Assembly: GCA_947311845.1 (NCBI GenBank)
Contig: CAMZMU010000123.1
Span: 20,353,759 to 20,417,758, forward strand
Direction: 5' to 3'
Source: Poa pratensis
Lineage: Eukaryota > Streptophyta > Magnoliopsida > Poales > Poaceae
DNA: 64,000 nt
In this document: in pieces, positions 22,790 to 34,073 of the stretch
How the letters are laid out: each line of letters begins with the position of its first letter
How positions within the stretch are numbered: the stretch's first letter is position 1
The notes under the pieces: generated by a model
Told to the model about the DNA's origin: nothing
Seen by the model: only the letters and a program-made list of their open reading frames with translations
The model's database searches: none
Position numbers and translations under genes: made by a program

Positions 22790-24748
22790 TGATACGTCTC
22801 AAACGTATATAAATTTCTGATGTTCCATGTTGATATTATACCAATTGTTACATGTTTTATATACACTTCATAGCATTTTTATGCATTTTCTGGGACTAAC
22901 CTATTAACAAGATGCCACAGTGCCAGTTCCTGTTTTCTGCTATTTTTGTATTCCAGAAAAGCTAGTCTGGAAATATTCTCGGAATTGGACGAAACTTGGA
23001 CAGAACCTCCTATTTTTCGAACACGAAGACGGAGTCCAGTGGAGACACGGAGGGGAGCCACGTGGCCCCCCTGCCGCGCCGTGGGGTGGTGTGGGGCCCT
23101 CGTGGCTCCGCAGCCGCCGCCCTTTCGCCTATTTATTCCTCCCGACGCGAAAACCCTAGATACCCGAGCCATTATCCACGAAAAGTTCCAGAGACGCCGC
23201 CACCGTCAACCCTAGCTCGGGAGGGTTCAGAAGCTCTTTCCGGCACCCTGCCAGAGAGGGGAATCATCACCAGAGGGCTCTACATCACCATGCCAGCCTC
23301 CGGAGTGATGCGTGAGTAGTTCATCCTTGGACTACGGGTCCATGGCAGTAGCTAGATGGCTGTCTCTCCACTTTATGCTATCATGTTTAGATCTTGTGAG
23401 CTGCCTATCATGATCAAGATCATTTATTATAATGTTACATGTTGTGTTTGCTGTTATCCGATGAATATTGAATACTATGTCAAGTTGATTATCAATCTAT
23501 CTTATATGTTATTTATGATCTTGCATGCTTTCTGTTACTAGTAGATGCTTTGGCCAAGTACATGCTTGTAACTCCAAGAGTGAGTATTTATGCTAGATAG
23601 TGGGTTCATGCCTCCGATAATCTGAGAGAGTGACAATAACTTCTAAGATTGTGGATGTGCTGTTGCCACTAGGGATAAAACAACCGATGCTTAGCTTAAG
23701 GGTACGCCGTTAGGTCTAATGCATTCGTTTAGTTTACGCACATTACTTAATGCAATTATCCGTTGCTTGCAACTTAATACCAACGGGGAACTCGGTATGA
23801 CAACCTGGCGGTGGATTATTAGTCATAGACTTTGTTGGATAACGGTCTATGTATTTTGTCGTAATGCCCACATGAATATCATAGTAATCATCATGTCATA
23901 TATATGCATTGTTATGTGCTCAATATTTTGTCAATTGCCCAGCTGTAATTTGTTCACCCAGCATGTTAGTTATCTGTTATGGAGAGACACCACTAGTGAA
24001 CTGTGGACCCCGGTCCATTCTTTTACACCGATAATACAACCAACTGCAAACACTGTTCCTTTTCATTCTCTGCAATTTACTACTGTTTTCCACACCATAC
24101 GTTTAATCCTTTGTTTTCAGCAAGCCGGTGAGATTGACAACCTCACTGTTTCGTTGGGGCAAAGTAGTTTGATTGTGTTGTGTGCAGATTCCACGTTGGC
24201 GCCGGATTCCCTGGTGCTGCGCCGTGCCATATTCCGCCACCAACAACCTTCCGAAGCGATTTCTTGCTCCTACTGGTTCGATTAAACCTTGGTTTCATAC
24301 TGAGGGAAAACTGCTTCTATACTGCATCATACCTTCCTCTTGGGGTCTCCCAGCGAACGTGTGATCCACGCAATCAGTGAACCAAACCTTTGTGGTGCGG
24401 TTCATCGGAGAAGAAGGTGAAGCCTTTGTGGCTGTTGAACCATTGTGTTGGTTCACACCTCTCCAACGAGACGTACTCCCCTAAAAAGGAGGAACTCGGG
24501 AATACATCCTCGTCTCCGCGTACCTCGGTTATTTCTATACCCGAGCTCTTTACTTATGCACTTTACACCTTGTTGCTTGTCTTGCTTAGCATAAGTTGGT
24601 GCACATAGGTGAGCCTAGTATATTTTGGTTGTTGGCTTGTTAATTTAAACACCTAGTTTTATTCCGCAATTATCAAGACTGAACCGGAAAAGTTTTAATC
24701 GCCTATTCACCCCCCCCCCCCTCTTGGCGACATCCTTGTCCTTTCAAT

Positions 24749-24760
24749 TGGTATCAGAGC
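24749..24760 (+). other. Primer-binding site of Copia-B
   Basis: TGGTATCAGAGC, complementary to initiator tRNA-Met, lies 2 bp past the LTR end. Confidence 0.9.
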
Positions 24761-24801
24761 CGAGGCTCTCTTTTTGGGCTTTACCACCTAGAGAGTAAAA
24801 G

Positions 24802-27800
24802 ATGTCGTTTAGAGAATTAGTGCACGATCCCACTTTCATATTCGATGGCACAAATTATGATGTTTGGAAAATTCGCATACTTAATCTTTTTAGGGCCATG
24901 GGTCCAAATTATATTAAGAGGATTGTAGATCTGGGTTTTCTCCTCCAAAGGATTCCCAAGAATTATCTTTAGAGGATGAGGAAAACTCTCATCTCGAAAC
25001 TCTTGTTTCTAATGGCCTTATATGTGTTTTGAGTGATGTATTTCTTGCTTGAATCATGCCTTTTCGGAATGCTCATGAGCTTTGGACCAAGCTTCAAGAT
25101 ATATTTGAAGTGTCCAACATTATTGAGGATGATTGTTCTCCTTCCACCTCCGGCCGTGATGAACTCACAACTTCTTCCACTTCACCTACATGTGATTTGT
25201 CACAAGGTAATGATATGGTGAGTGGTGATAGAAATTGCTTTGTTGATGGTAAATATTTTATTGACTATACTTCATCTCTATCTCATTGCAATGTTCTATC
25301 TTTGGACTTAAACTCTTCTAGCACTCCAAATGTCATACATGCTAGAGTTGATAGTCCTTGCATATCATGTAATAGTTGCTTAACCAAATCTCATGATGAT
25401 ATGCTCTCTATGTCTTGTTGCCTTGATAAAAAGGCCTCTATTTCCTCTAGTATTTGTTTGGCTAACAATGTAGAGGAAACCGAACACTCCATGGAACAAG
25501 ATATGGATTTATATGGTGCTTCAAGTAATTCTTCATCCACCTCGCCCATTAATCACGTTTGCCTTATGGCTAAGGAGTCAAAGGAATCTTCTATCTCGAA
25601 TCCCAGTACATCTTGTGATTATGTGGTTGGGGAGTCTCATGGAGAAGATTTTGATATTGAATCCTTAACCAAGAAGGGTGAGATGGTTTTTGGTGCTCTC
25701 CCTAAAGGTAGCAAAGCTATCCCTCCTCTATGTGAAATCATTGCTTATGTTATTAAGCGTAGGGAAATCATTGAGGGTTTGGAAACTCAATTTCTAGAGA
25801 AATGTAATATTGAGAGAGAAGATGCTATGGAAAAAGCATCCTTAGAGAATGCCCTTGAGGAAGAGCAAGAGCTTCGAGTGTCTCTTGAGGAGAAACTTGA
25901 ATCTCTTGATGAAACAAATGATCTTATCTCTACTATATAATATTGTTAGAGGTGATGGTTGGTGGCGGTACGTTACTTTTCTTTCCGATTCTGCCCTTGT
26001 ATTGCTAGACTAAGTCAGAAATATTACACCTTTGCCACCACCAAGTGAACTTACCGCTTCGTGGTCAACATGATTTATAACGACCGCCCCGCTGACAACG
26101 GGCAGGGCCGTGATGCCGCGGGACACACCGGCTGGGACAACCATGGATCTGCGCGGCGTGGTCGACGATGACGTGGCGTCGCTCCGGATTGGAGGGCAGG
26201 ACATCTGGTAGCACGGCGCTGTCGGGCTTGGCGTCCAAGAAGTAGGCCATCTCCGGGCGTTGGGAGGAACGCGACCAGGTTCGTGTTGCCATTGCGCCGG
26301 AGGAGGAGGCCGATGGGAGCAACAGCGGTGAACGGCTCCAAGCGACCGAAGTCCAGCGCGGCGTGGCGGCGACGGAGAACGGCGCCCTCCACGGCTCCCG
26401 GCTCCTGGGCGACTGCTGCGCAAGGCGGGCTATGAGCCTATGACCATGGGCCAAGCGTGGCGGACGAGGAACTCCAGCCCGACGGCCGACGCAACGACGG
26501 GCAGCGTGCTGCATTCCCACGAGACTGTGGCCAGTACGCCATAGGCTTGGTGGCGGCGCACATCGGCCTCAATTCCGATTTGCCAGGATTGGGCTGTCCA
26601 AGCTTCCTAGGAACCGCACGGGAAGAAAGATGGGAGAATCTTTTCTCTTTGGCTTATTTGCACTTGAGTCCTTCCACTTCTGGTTATACAAACAAGGACC
26701 CTCTGTTATTACTTTGCAGATTCATCATTCCTCTACTATTCCCTTTCTTACCTTTTGTGTGAAAATGCTTTTGATCGTTCTCGAGTTGCTTACCATGTTA
26801 TTAAGTTGCCTCATCGGACATCATGGTCACTTCACCTCGCCTTGTACCAAAGTTGCTTTTTAGGTGTTGTGTAGTTGTTTACCATTTTTTTAGTTCTCCT
26901 AAGGAATATAAGCGGGGCGTGTTTGACAAATCACCCATGAAAAGTTTTCTTTTAGTGAAAAGGCCATATTCCTAGCCTTTGACAAGATTGATGAATAAAG
27001 TCATTTTGAAAGTAGGCTTCTGAAGGAAACTGTTGTAATTCCTAATTGATGTTTTTGTTTGGGATATGATGGCATATGTAAAATGGAGGATTAAAATTTT
27101 TATTAATATGACTAGCAGTGTGTCGTGTAGTCATTTTGGCGGCCTCCATGAAATGTTGTTTAGAAGATTTGTGGGGAAAAGATGGGAACCCATTGTTAGA
27201 CTTGTTGATTTGTTATGTGCAAATTTAAGAGAATAATCTATTATCTGCATCTTTAATCAAATTTTTTCATCCGTGGCAACGCACGGGCATTTTGCTAGTT
27301 ATTGCTAAAATCATTAAGGAAAGAGATCATGCTCTTGCTAAAAATAAAGTGCTTAAAAAGGAAAAAGTTGAATTTGGTGTTGGCAATGCTAGACTAAGTG
27401 AGGATATAGAGAGACTTGACAAAGCTCATAAGGCTTTGGAAAGTGAACACTCTCTCCTTATCAAGTCTCATGATCAACTCCAAACTCAACTATCTAAAAT
27501 GATGAGCTTGCCAAGTTGTCTTCTTCCATTTCTAATGTTAATGATGCTTGTGCTACTAACTCCACTTCTTGTGAAGCATCTATTTTGAAGGAGAATGTTG
27601 AGCTAAGGGCTCAACTTGAGTTGCTAACTAGCAAGTATGGGAAATTGGAAGAAAGTCATGAAAAGCTCTCTAGCTCTAATGAGGATCTTCTAGCATCCCA
27701 TGCTAGGCTAAAGTTAGCTCATGAGGCTATTATCTCAAAGGTAACATCTTGTGAGCCTCATGTGGACAATGGCACAACTTCTACTCTAATGCTATATTGT

Positions 27801-28529
27801 CATGTGCTAGTCCTAGTGATTCATCCACTCACAATGTTGCTACATCTTGTGATGAATTACTTTCCATGCCTTGTTGCTCTAACAATGAAGCTTCTACTTC
27901 CTCTAGTATTTGTGTTGATACTAACCATGTAGAGGAATTAAATGAGCTCAAGGCCCAAGTCACTTCTTTGAAGAAAGACTTGGAAAAGCGTCATGTTGGG
28001 GATTCTACACTTGACAATATGTTGAGTGTTCAAAGACGCCCCAATGACAAGAGTGGACTTGGATTCAACTCCAATACAAGAACAAGTCCAAGTATAACAA
28101 GAAGAAAAAGGGCCAAGAACAAGTTAAAGATTCGGCCAAGATTGTTTGCTTCAAGTGCAAAGTTGAAGGGCACCATGTTAGATCTTGCCCTTTGAAGAAG
28201 AAGCTCTTAGTGAGAAGCAACAAGGGAAGAAGCCTCAAGTTCAAACTCAAGTTCCTCAAGTTGAAGAACGGCCTCTTCCCAAGAAGAATCAAGCTACCCC
28301 TCCTCAAGTCAAGATTCCAACTAAGAAGAGAGGAGGAAGTAATGTTGCTACCTATGCCGTGAGAAGGGTCACTTGCTTCTTCATGCACAAATGGTACCTT
28401 ATCCAACCCCATTATATTGATGATGTTTATTCTCTTCGGAAGGATAAGGTTGGCAATGTGTTTGCCAAATATGTTGGTACTCAAAGTGGTGTCAAGAAAA
28501 GAACCATTTGGGTTGCCAACCTATTGTGA
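24802..28529 (+). pseudogene. Copia-B gag-like gene, broken and interrupted by a Helitron
   Basis: The ATG at 24802 begins MSFRELVHDPTFIFDGTNYD, a Copia gag (DUF4219-like) start; VWKIRILNLF follows. A stop near 24969 and a frame change lead to the long frame 25056-25926, which ends in coiled coil (EEQELRVSLEEKLESLDETN). The Helitron 25927-27298 interrupts the codon after NDL; taking it out restores NDLIIAKIIKERD exactly. The coiled coil continues to about 28000 with frame changes near 27516 and 27800. A zinc knuckle CFKCKVEGHHVRSC (CX2CX4HX4C) is at about 28150-28191, and a basic tail ends at 28529. Confidence 0.75.
25927..27298 (+). mobile_element. Helitron inside Copia-B gag
   Basis: The start TCTCTACTATATAATATTG and the end CCGTGGCAACGCACGGGC then CTAG are Helitron hallmarks, including the short 3' hairpin CCGTG/CACGG. 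It sits between A (25926) and T (27299) without duplication. It is 1372 bp with no Rep/helicase. A GC-rich block (26045-26520) reads on the minus strand as protein-like fragments (for example LRRRHAALDFGRLEPF) in two frames, probably a captured host gene piece that I cannot name. Confidence 0.9.
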
Positions 28530-31500
28530 CTAACCTCTTAGGACCCAACTTGGTTGGGGACCAACAAGCTAAAACTTGATCAATAGGTGTTGTTGGAGGG
28601 CATTGGAGACTTGGCTACATCATGAAGAATTAAGGGATCTTCATCAATTATATTTCTCAAGCCAAGTCATTTGGATTATATTGTTCTATCTCATATCCAA
28701 TGTTCCTCCTTGCGGTAACTTTTATTTAAATCATATATACATTGAAAGTTGCTTGCACCCTTGCATGTGTTAGGTTTTGTACCTTGCTAGTGTTTGTATG
28801 TGTTGTGCTCTCTACTTACTTATCTTGAGTAATCAAGTATGTGTATGTTGGTTTGCACACCATTTACTTGTGTTGAGCCTTATTGCTTTTATTTGATATC
28901 TTATCTTGTTGGCTCTCTTTTTGAGAGATTAATGGACTATCCTATTTTGGGGAGTGATATGCTTCGTGCACTTCACAATCCTAAAATTGTGTATACATGA
29001 GGAATACCACTTAGTGTTGATATATTAATATTATCTATTCTCTATGTGGTATATGTTCTCATGAGAAATTCAAATTCTAATGTCCATTAATTATCTCTAG
29101 TTGGTTTTGTTTGCCTCTTGTTAAGAATTTGGATTATCACATTATGGGGGAGTAATAAGCTTTGTGCATATTACAAACCTAGAAAATGTGAACATGTGAG
29201 GTATTGCCACCTAGAATTGATATTCTTCATTATCTTATTCCTATGTGGCATGTTTCTCAAACAAGTTCCATTTGCTTAAATGTTTTTGCCTCTCACCTTG
29301 GATCTTGTTTGTGATGGAATTCTTGATATGGCTTTCCCTAAATATGTTCTCATATATCTTTTGGGAAACCAATTGCTTCAAGCTACTCTTGGAGTTGCTT
29401 TGCATGATCGCGTGAATTTTGAAGCTATCAAGAATATCTATCTATCTAAGCATGGCTTTTAATTCTATCCTTTGCCATATGCTTATTTGTTGTGAATTGG
29501 TCTTGTTTTCATTCTTATACCACCGAGAAATATCTCTATATACTCCTTGTCCATGACAAGTGATACTCATATTGTGGTGGAATTTGTAGACCATCTTCAT
29601 TTGGTTCTTGCTTTGAATTGCCTTATTTTATTGCCAAGGATTTGTTTGATCTAACTCTCTTTGTCTTCCTTGTATCTTTTGGATCCTTTGTTGCTCTACT
29701 CAAAATTTGTTTTGTGTTTCTTGAGTTGGGAAAAGCAATGATCCAATTCTTGTGCATTGACATTCAAAAGTCATACTTCTTGATAATGCACTATTCTTGG
29801 GAAGCTATCCTACTTTGAGTAGAACACCGTTCTTTAAATTGGTATTGCAATTTCTTGCTTTCTTGAACATGACTAGTGTTTGAATAATATATATATATGG
29901 AGAGTGATGATCTCATTTGTGTGCATTTTGTATTCAAATGCAAGATCATAAATAATGCACACATCTTGGGGGAGCAATCCTATATGCTTTTTGAACATTA
30001 GTTGTCTTCGTTTGGTATTTGATCCCGATGACGTGTCTCTTTGGAAGACAAACATTTTTCGTCTTGGTACTTTGTGCCATCATGAAAAGTGTAGAGGGTT
30101 TGGTTTATTCCTTGATGGTTTTTCATCAATTGGTATCTTGATTTCATTTGGTATCTTTTCAAAGTGGTATCTTCAATCATGTGTTGATTTGGGTTTTGAT
30201 ATAATTTGGACAATTCTTTTTCTTGTCACACTTGTGTGTGCTTTCTTGGTTTAATTGGTGTTTTGTCCAAATTGTATCTCTTTGGTTCTTGAAAGTCTTG
30301 TGCATGCATATTTACTATATGTATATCTTATGGCATGCTTACTTTCGTTGATCCAATATATAGGATAAACTCCATCAAATCCTAAATGGCTAAGATGTGC
30401 ATGAAATTCAATTTCATATCAATATGCACATATTTATGTGGAGTTTGTCCTATGTATTGTAGTTGCTCTAACTACTTTGGACCCAATGAGTTTGGGTACC
30501 ATTTGTACTTGAATTTGTTTTAGGTACATTGGAGATGCATTGGAAGCTTGTCTCATTTACAAGGAAGGTGTTATCACCATGTGCTTATTGGAGCCAAGCT
30601 CGGATGATCATGAACTCTTATCTTCTACATCACCAATGCTATCTCGGTAACAAGTATCTACCTCATGCATACTTTTCTAGCTTTCAACCTTGTGTAGGTT
30701 GTTTCATGGCATGAATCTCTTTGTTGCAATTCATTTGGTTCTTGCAAAACAACTTTATGCAAATATGGGCAAGCCGGGATGATTACATATCAAGGGGAAT
30801 ATATATATCATTTTCATGATTCACCAATCCCAAATATGTTAATCTAGCACTTTCTACTCTATGTCTCACATATGCAATATTGATTTTTCAAAATCATTTG
30901 CCTTTTGCGATACTTGTTATCTTTCTCGGAGCATCCCATTTATCACCTTATCCCTTGTGGATATTTTTGATGCTATGATGAGTGTGTGGGGAAGTTCATC
31001 TATATCCTTTAAGATAAAATTGAGCTTTGTGCTATGCTTTTAAGCAATGATCTTATTGGTATATATATGACTTCCACTTGGATATCATGTTCTTCACCGT
31101 TGTATCTATTTTGTGTGTGCATGTTTCTTTTTGGACTTATATCTCATGATTGATGTCTAATTAGAAACTTATACACATGAGAGTAGTTACATCTTTAATT
31201 GGTATTCCAATCCTTTAGTGACCACCCTTTTATTTTTTGATTCTTTGGTGGTTTCTAAAAGGCACAAGCTTTGTTTTTCATTTGGTATACTTTTGCATCT
31301 TAATAAGCTTGTGGACCTATTTGCTAATTTTTGTTTGTGTTCAAAATTATCTAGGAGGGAGTGAGGATTCCATGTTGTGCACACTATATTGAAATACAAA
31401 TCCTTATTGTGCACGTACCTTGGGGAGTTCCCTCTTGTTTTTTAGAACATTTGGTTGATCTTATTCTTATGTTCTATTAGTTTTTCGGATCCTTTGATTG

Positions 31501-31878
31501 GTTACTTCTTTTGTCGAAGTATCTTTCAATTTGATTTTCTTTTGCAATCTTTGGATCCTCAATATAGTTTGATCTCCTTCCCAAGTATTCGTCATTGGAT
31601 ATGTGCATTTGATTTCACTCATATTATGAGAAATGCACACATTATGGGGGAGCTCTTACTATATTGGCCTTCTAAATTTTTCCTCCCATTTCGGCAATCG
31701 ATGCCAATGGGGGAGAAGTTTAGAGGGTTTAAGGGAATTTGGTTTTATGCTTTAGTTTCGTTCTTAAGCATTTGCCTTTCATGCTCTTGCATCCTTGCTC
31801 TTTGTTGTGCATGGTTGCTTAATTCATTATATAAACCCTCGTAAAAGGGATTGTCATCAATTACCAAAATGGGGAGAT
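28530..31878 (+). mobile_element. Gene-free 3' region of Copia-B
   Basis: AT-rich with many short ORFs and none credible. A recurring motif is GGGGAG(T/C) after an AT-rich lead, often CACATTATGGGGGAG: about 28950, 29141, 29967, 31640 and finally AATGGGGAGA at 31868-31877 next to the LTR, where it is the polypurine tract. Stretches around these copies resemble each other loosely (TTTGTGCATA, GAAATGCACACATT), which suggests old tandem duplication of the tract region. Confidence 0.55.
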
Positions 31879-34073
31879 TGAAAGTGCATGTGTTGCCCAT
31901 GTGTGGTTTTGTAATTAATGACAATCCTTATGGACTAATGTTTGCATTGAGATATTCTTGTAGATCTTGTCCATAGGAAAAGATTGGAGTTCATGTGTTG
32001 GACTCTAGAAGATTAGATGATGACCAAGGTTCTATCCAAGGGTTTATATGAAGAATGGTCATGTGAAGAGTTGAGCATATTGCAAGTATGTCTTGAAAGA
32101 TTCAAGACATCATCTTTGTGAAGAGAGAGAAGAAGAAGAAGTGCAAGTTCAATATGATCCATCTCGGAATATATCATTTGATTGAATCTTGCAATGGATA
32201 CATGAAGACGGAGCTTAGCATGGCTCTCCCATCATGCTGTATGGGGGAGTATTTGGAGAGGTCTTCATCAAGCATGTGCTAGCAAGCACAATCAAGAAAG
32301 GTGTTCCAACTTGAGAGAGTCAAGATCGTCATCATCTAGCTCAAGTGGAATGCGCAAGGCAAAGGTATGATCTTGATAGGGTTTCTATTTTACCGGTCTC
32401 GTGGTGTTAGTGGGAGACCGGGTTATAGGATAGACGGCGTACTATCAAGAGGGGCTCTCAAGTGAGTAACTTGATCGCATCTTTGTGGGGAGCTCAAACC
32501 TTTGCATACTTGGCATATCAACTTTCTTGGTTCTTATTTGGCTTTTATCCATATGAGAATTTAGAGCTTGTGTTCATCTCTATACCAAGCTCTAGTTCAT
32601 CAAAAACGGATTTCATATGAATATCTTGTTGCGTTTTTGATGATTGGAGGATTTGCCGGTTGTTCCTTTTTAGGGAGGTTTACCTTTCTACATTTGGTTT
32701 TATCCTCCATCTTTGGACTTTGATGTTTCTCTGCATGATCTTGAAGGGCTCTTCGTTACGATTCCAACGAGCCCAAGATCATCGAAATCGGAGTCCGGGT
32801 GAAAAAGATATTGCGGTTTTCGTTTTGCTGTTTCTCTCAGTTTTCAGACAATCGGAAAATCCGACCCAAACTTGGATCGGAATATCCGACCCGGATATTT
32901 GCTGGACGCGAAAACGGCTAAGGACTTTAAAGCAATGCGTACTGGAGTTTTCCGGATTATCCTATCTAACTTGAATCGGATAATCCTATACAGTCGGATT
33001 ATCCTATCTAACTTGAATCGGATAATCCTATACAGTCGGATTATCCTATCTAACTTGAATCGGATAATCCTATGTTTTCTAGCTGCAACGGCTCTTTTTC
33101 GTGGGGACCTATAAAAGGCCCCCTTTCTTCCCCAAAGTGTCTAGCTTTGCCCAACACAATTTTCTCTCTCTCCCCCACCATTGTTGACCTTGCAAAGCTT
33201 GCCTCTCTCTCAATTCCTCCATGATTCTTGCATATCTTTGAGGGAAAAGAGAGAGGAGATCTAGATCTACATTTTCACCAATCCATCTCTCCTCTAAGTG
33301 AGGGGAACCCTTTCGATCTAGTTCTTGAAGTTCTATTTGTTGAGTTATTCTTTGTTCTTCCTCTCTTCTCCCCCCATAAGCATTAGTTGCTTGTGGTGGG
33401 ATTTGAGAGTGAAGGATTTGAGCCTTGTGCTCTTGCCATTGCTTCGTTGCATCGGTTTGTGCTTTCCACGAGGATTCGTGGAAGTTGAAAGCTTGTGAAC
33501 TTGTTACTCTTGGGTCTTTGGACTCTAGACGCCCGTGTGGTGGTTGAGACCCTTGGTGGTCACTTGTAGCTGTTCGGGAGCCCCCAATCCCGTTGTGGGT
33601 TGTGCCCCGGATCGTTGTTGTAAAGGCTCCAGATTCCGCCTCGAAGGATTCCGATAGTGGAAGGTAAACCAAACCTTTGTGGTGCGGTTCATCGTGGAAG
33701 AAGGTGAATCCTTTGTGGTTGTTGAACAATTGTGTTGGTTCACACCTCTCCAACGAGACGTACTCCCCTAAAAAGGAGGAACTCGGGAATACATCCTCGT
33801 CTTCGCGTACCTCGGTTATTTCTATACCCGAGCTCTTTACTTATGCACTTTACATTGTGATAGCCTTCGTGCTTGAAGTATTCTATATTGCTATCACCTT
33901 GTTGCTTGTCTTGCTTAGCATAAGTTGTTGATGCACATAGGTGAGCCTAGTATATTTAGCTTGTTGGCTTGTTAATTTAAACACCTAGTTTTATTCCGCA
34001 ATTATCAAGACTAAACCGAAAAAGTTTTAATCGCCTATTCACCCCCCCACTAGGCGACATCCTTGTCCTTTCA
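31879..34073 (+). mobile_element. 3' LTR of Copia-B
   Basis: This is 2195 bp, against about 2093 bp for the 5' LTR without G2. It holds three palindromic repeat units (32952-33073), TATA box 33110-33116, and short stretches absent from the 5' copy (for example near 33183 and 33856). It ends at CCTTTCA, followed by target copy ACGTT. Confidence 0.92.

Larger units (their letters stand above)
17779..24376 (+). mobile_element. Gypsy-like element G2 nested in the Copia-B 5' LTR
   Basis: The LTRs are 17779-19355 and 22790-24376, starting TGATACGTCTCAAACGTAT and ending GATCCACGCAATCA. The target duplication is GTGAA (17774-17778 and 24377-24381). The intact 3' LTR of Copia-B reads AAGGTAAACCAAACC across the same place, confirming the insertion point. 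LTR, primer-site context and 3' region are homologous to G1, but the ORF is different. LTRs carry visible indels against each other (35 bp missing near 18363 in the 5' copy), so G2 is older than G1. Confidence 0.93.
16051..34073 (+). mobile_element. Copia-B large non-autonomous LTR element nested in Copia-A
   Basis: LTRs start TGAAAGTGCATGTGTTGCC and end GACATCCTTGTCCTTTCA; they occupy 16051-24746 (split by G2) and 31879-34073. The target duplication ACGTT is at 16046-16050 and 34074-34078. Primer site TGGTATCAGAGC is at 24749-24760. The internal part carries a long coiled-coil gag-like ORF but no protease, RT or integrase, and is followed by about 3.3 kb without a gene. It is therefore a LARD-like, helper-dependent element of about 10 kb once its own inserts are removed. 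Confidence 0.9.

Noticed and set aside
16051..34073. Autonomous Copia element
   Set aside because: No protease, integrase or RT motif exists in any frame between 24760 and 31878 apart from the gag-like gene and the Helitron.
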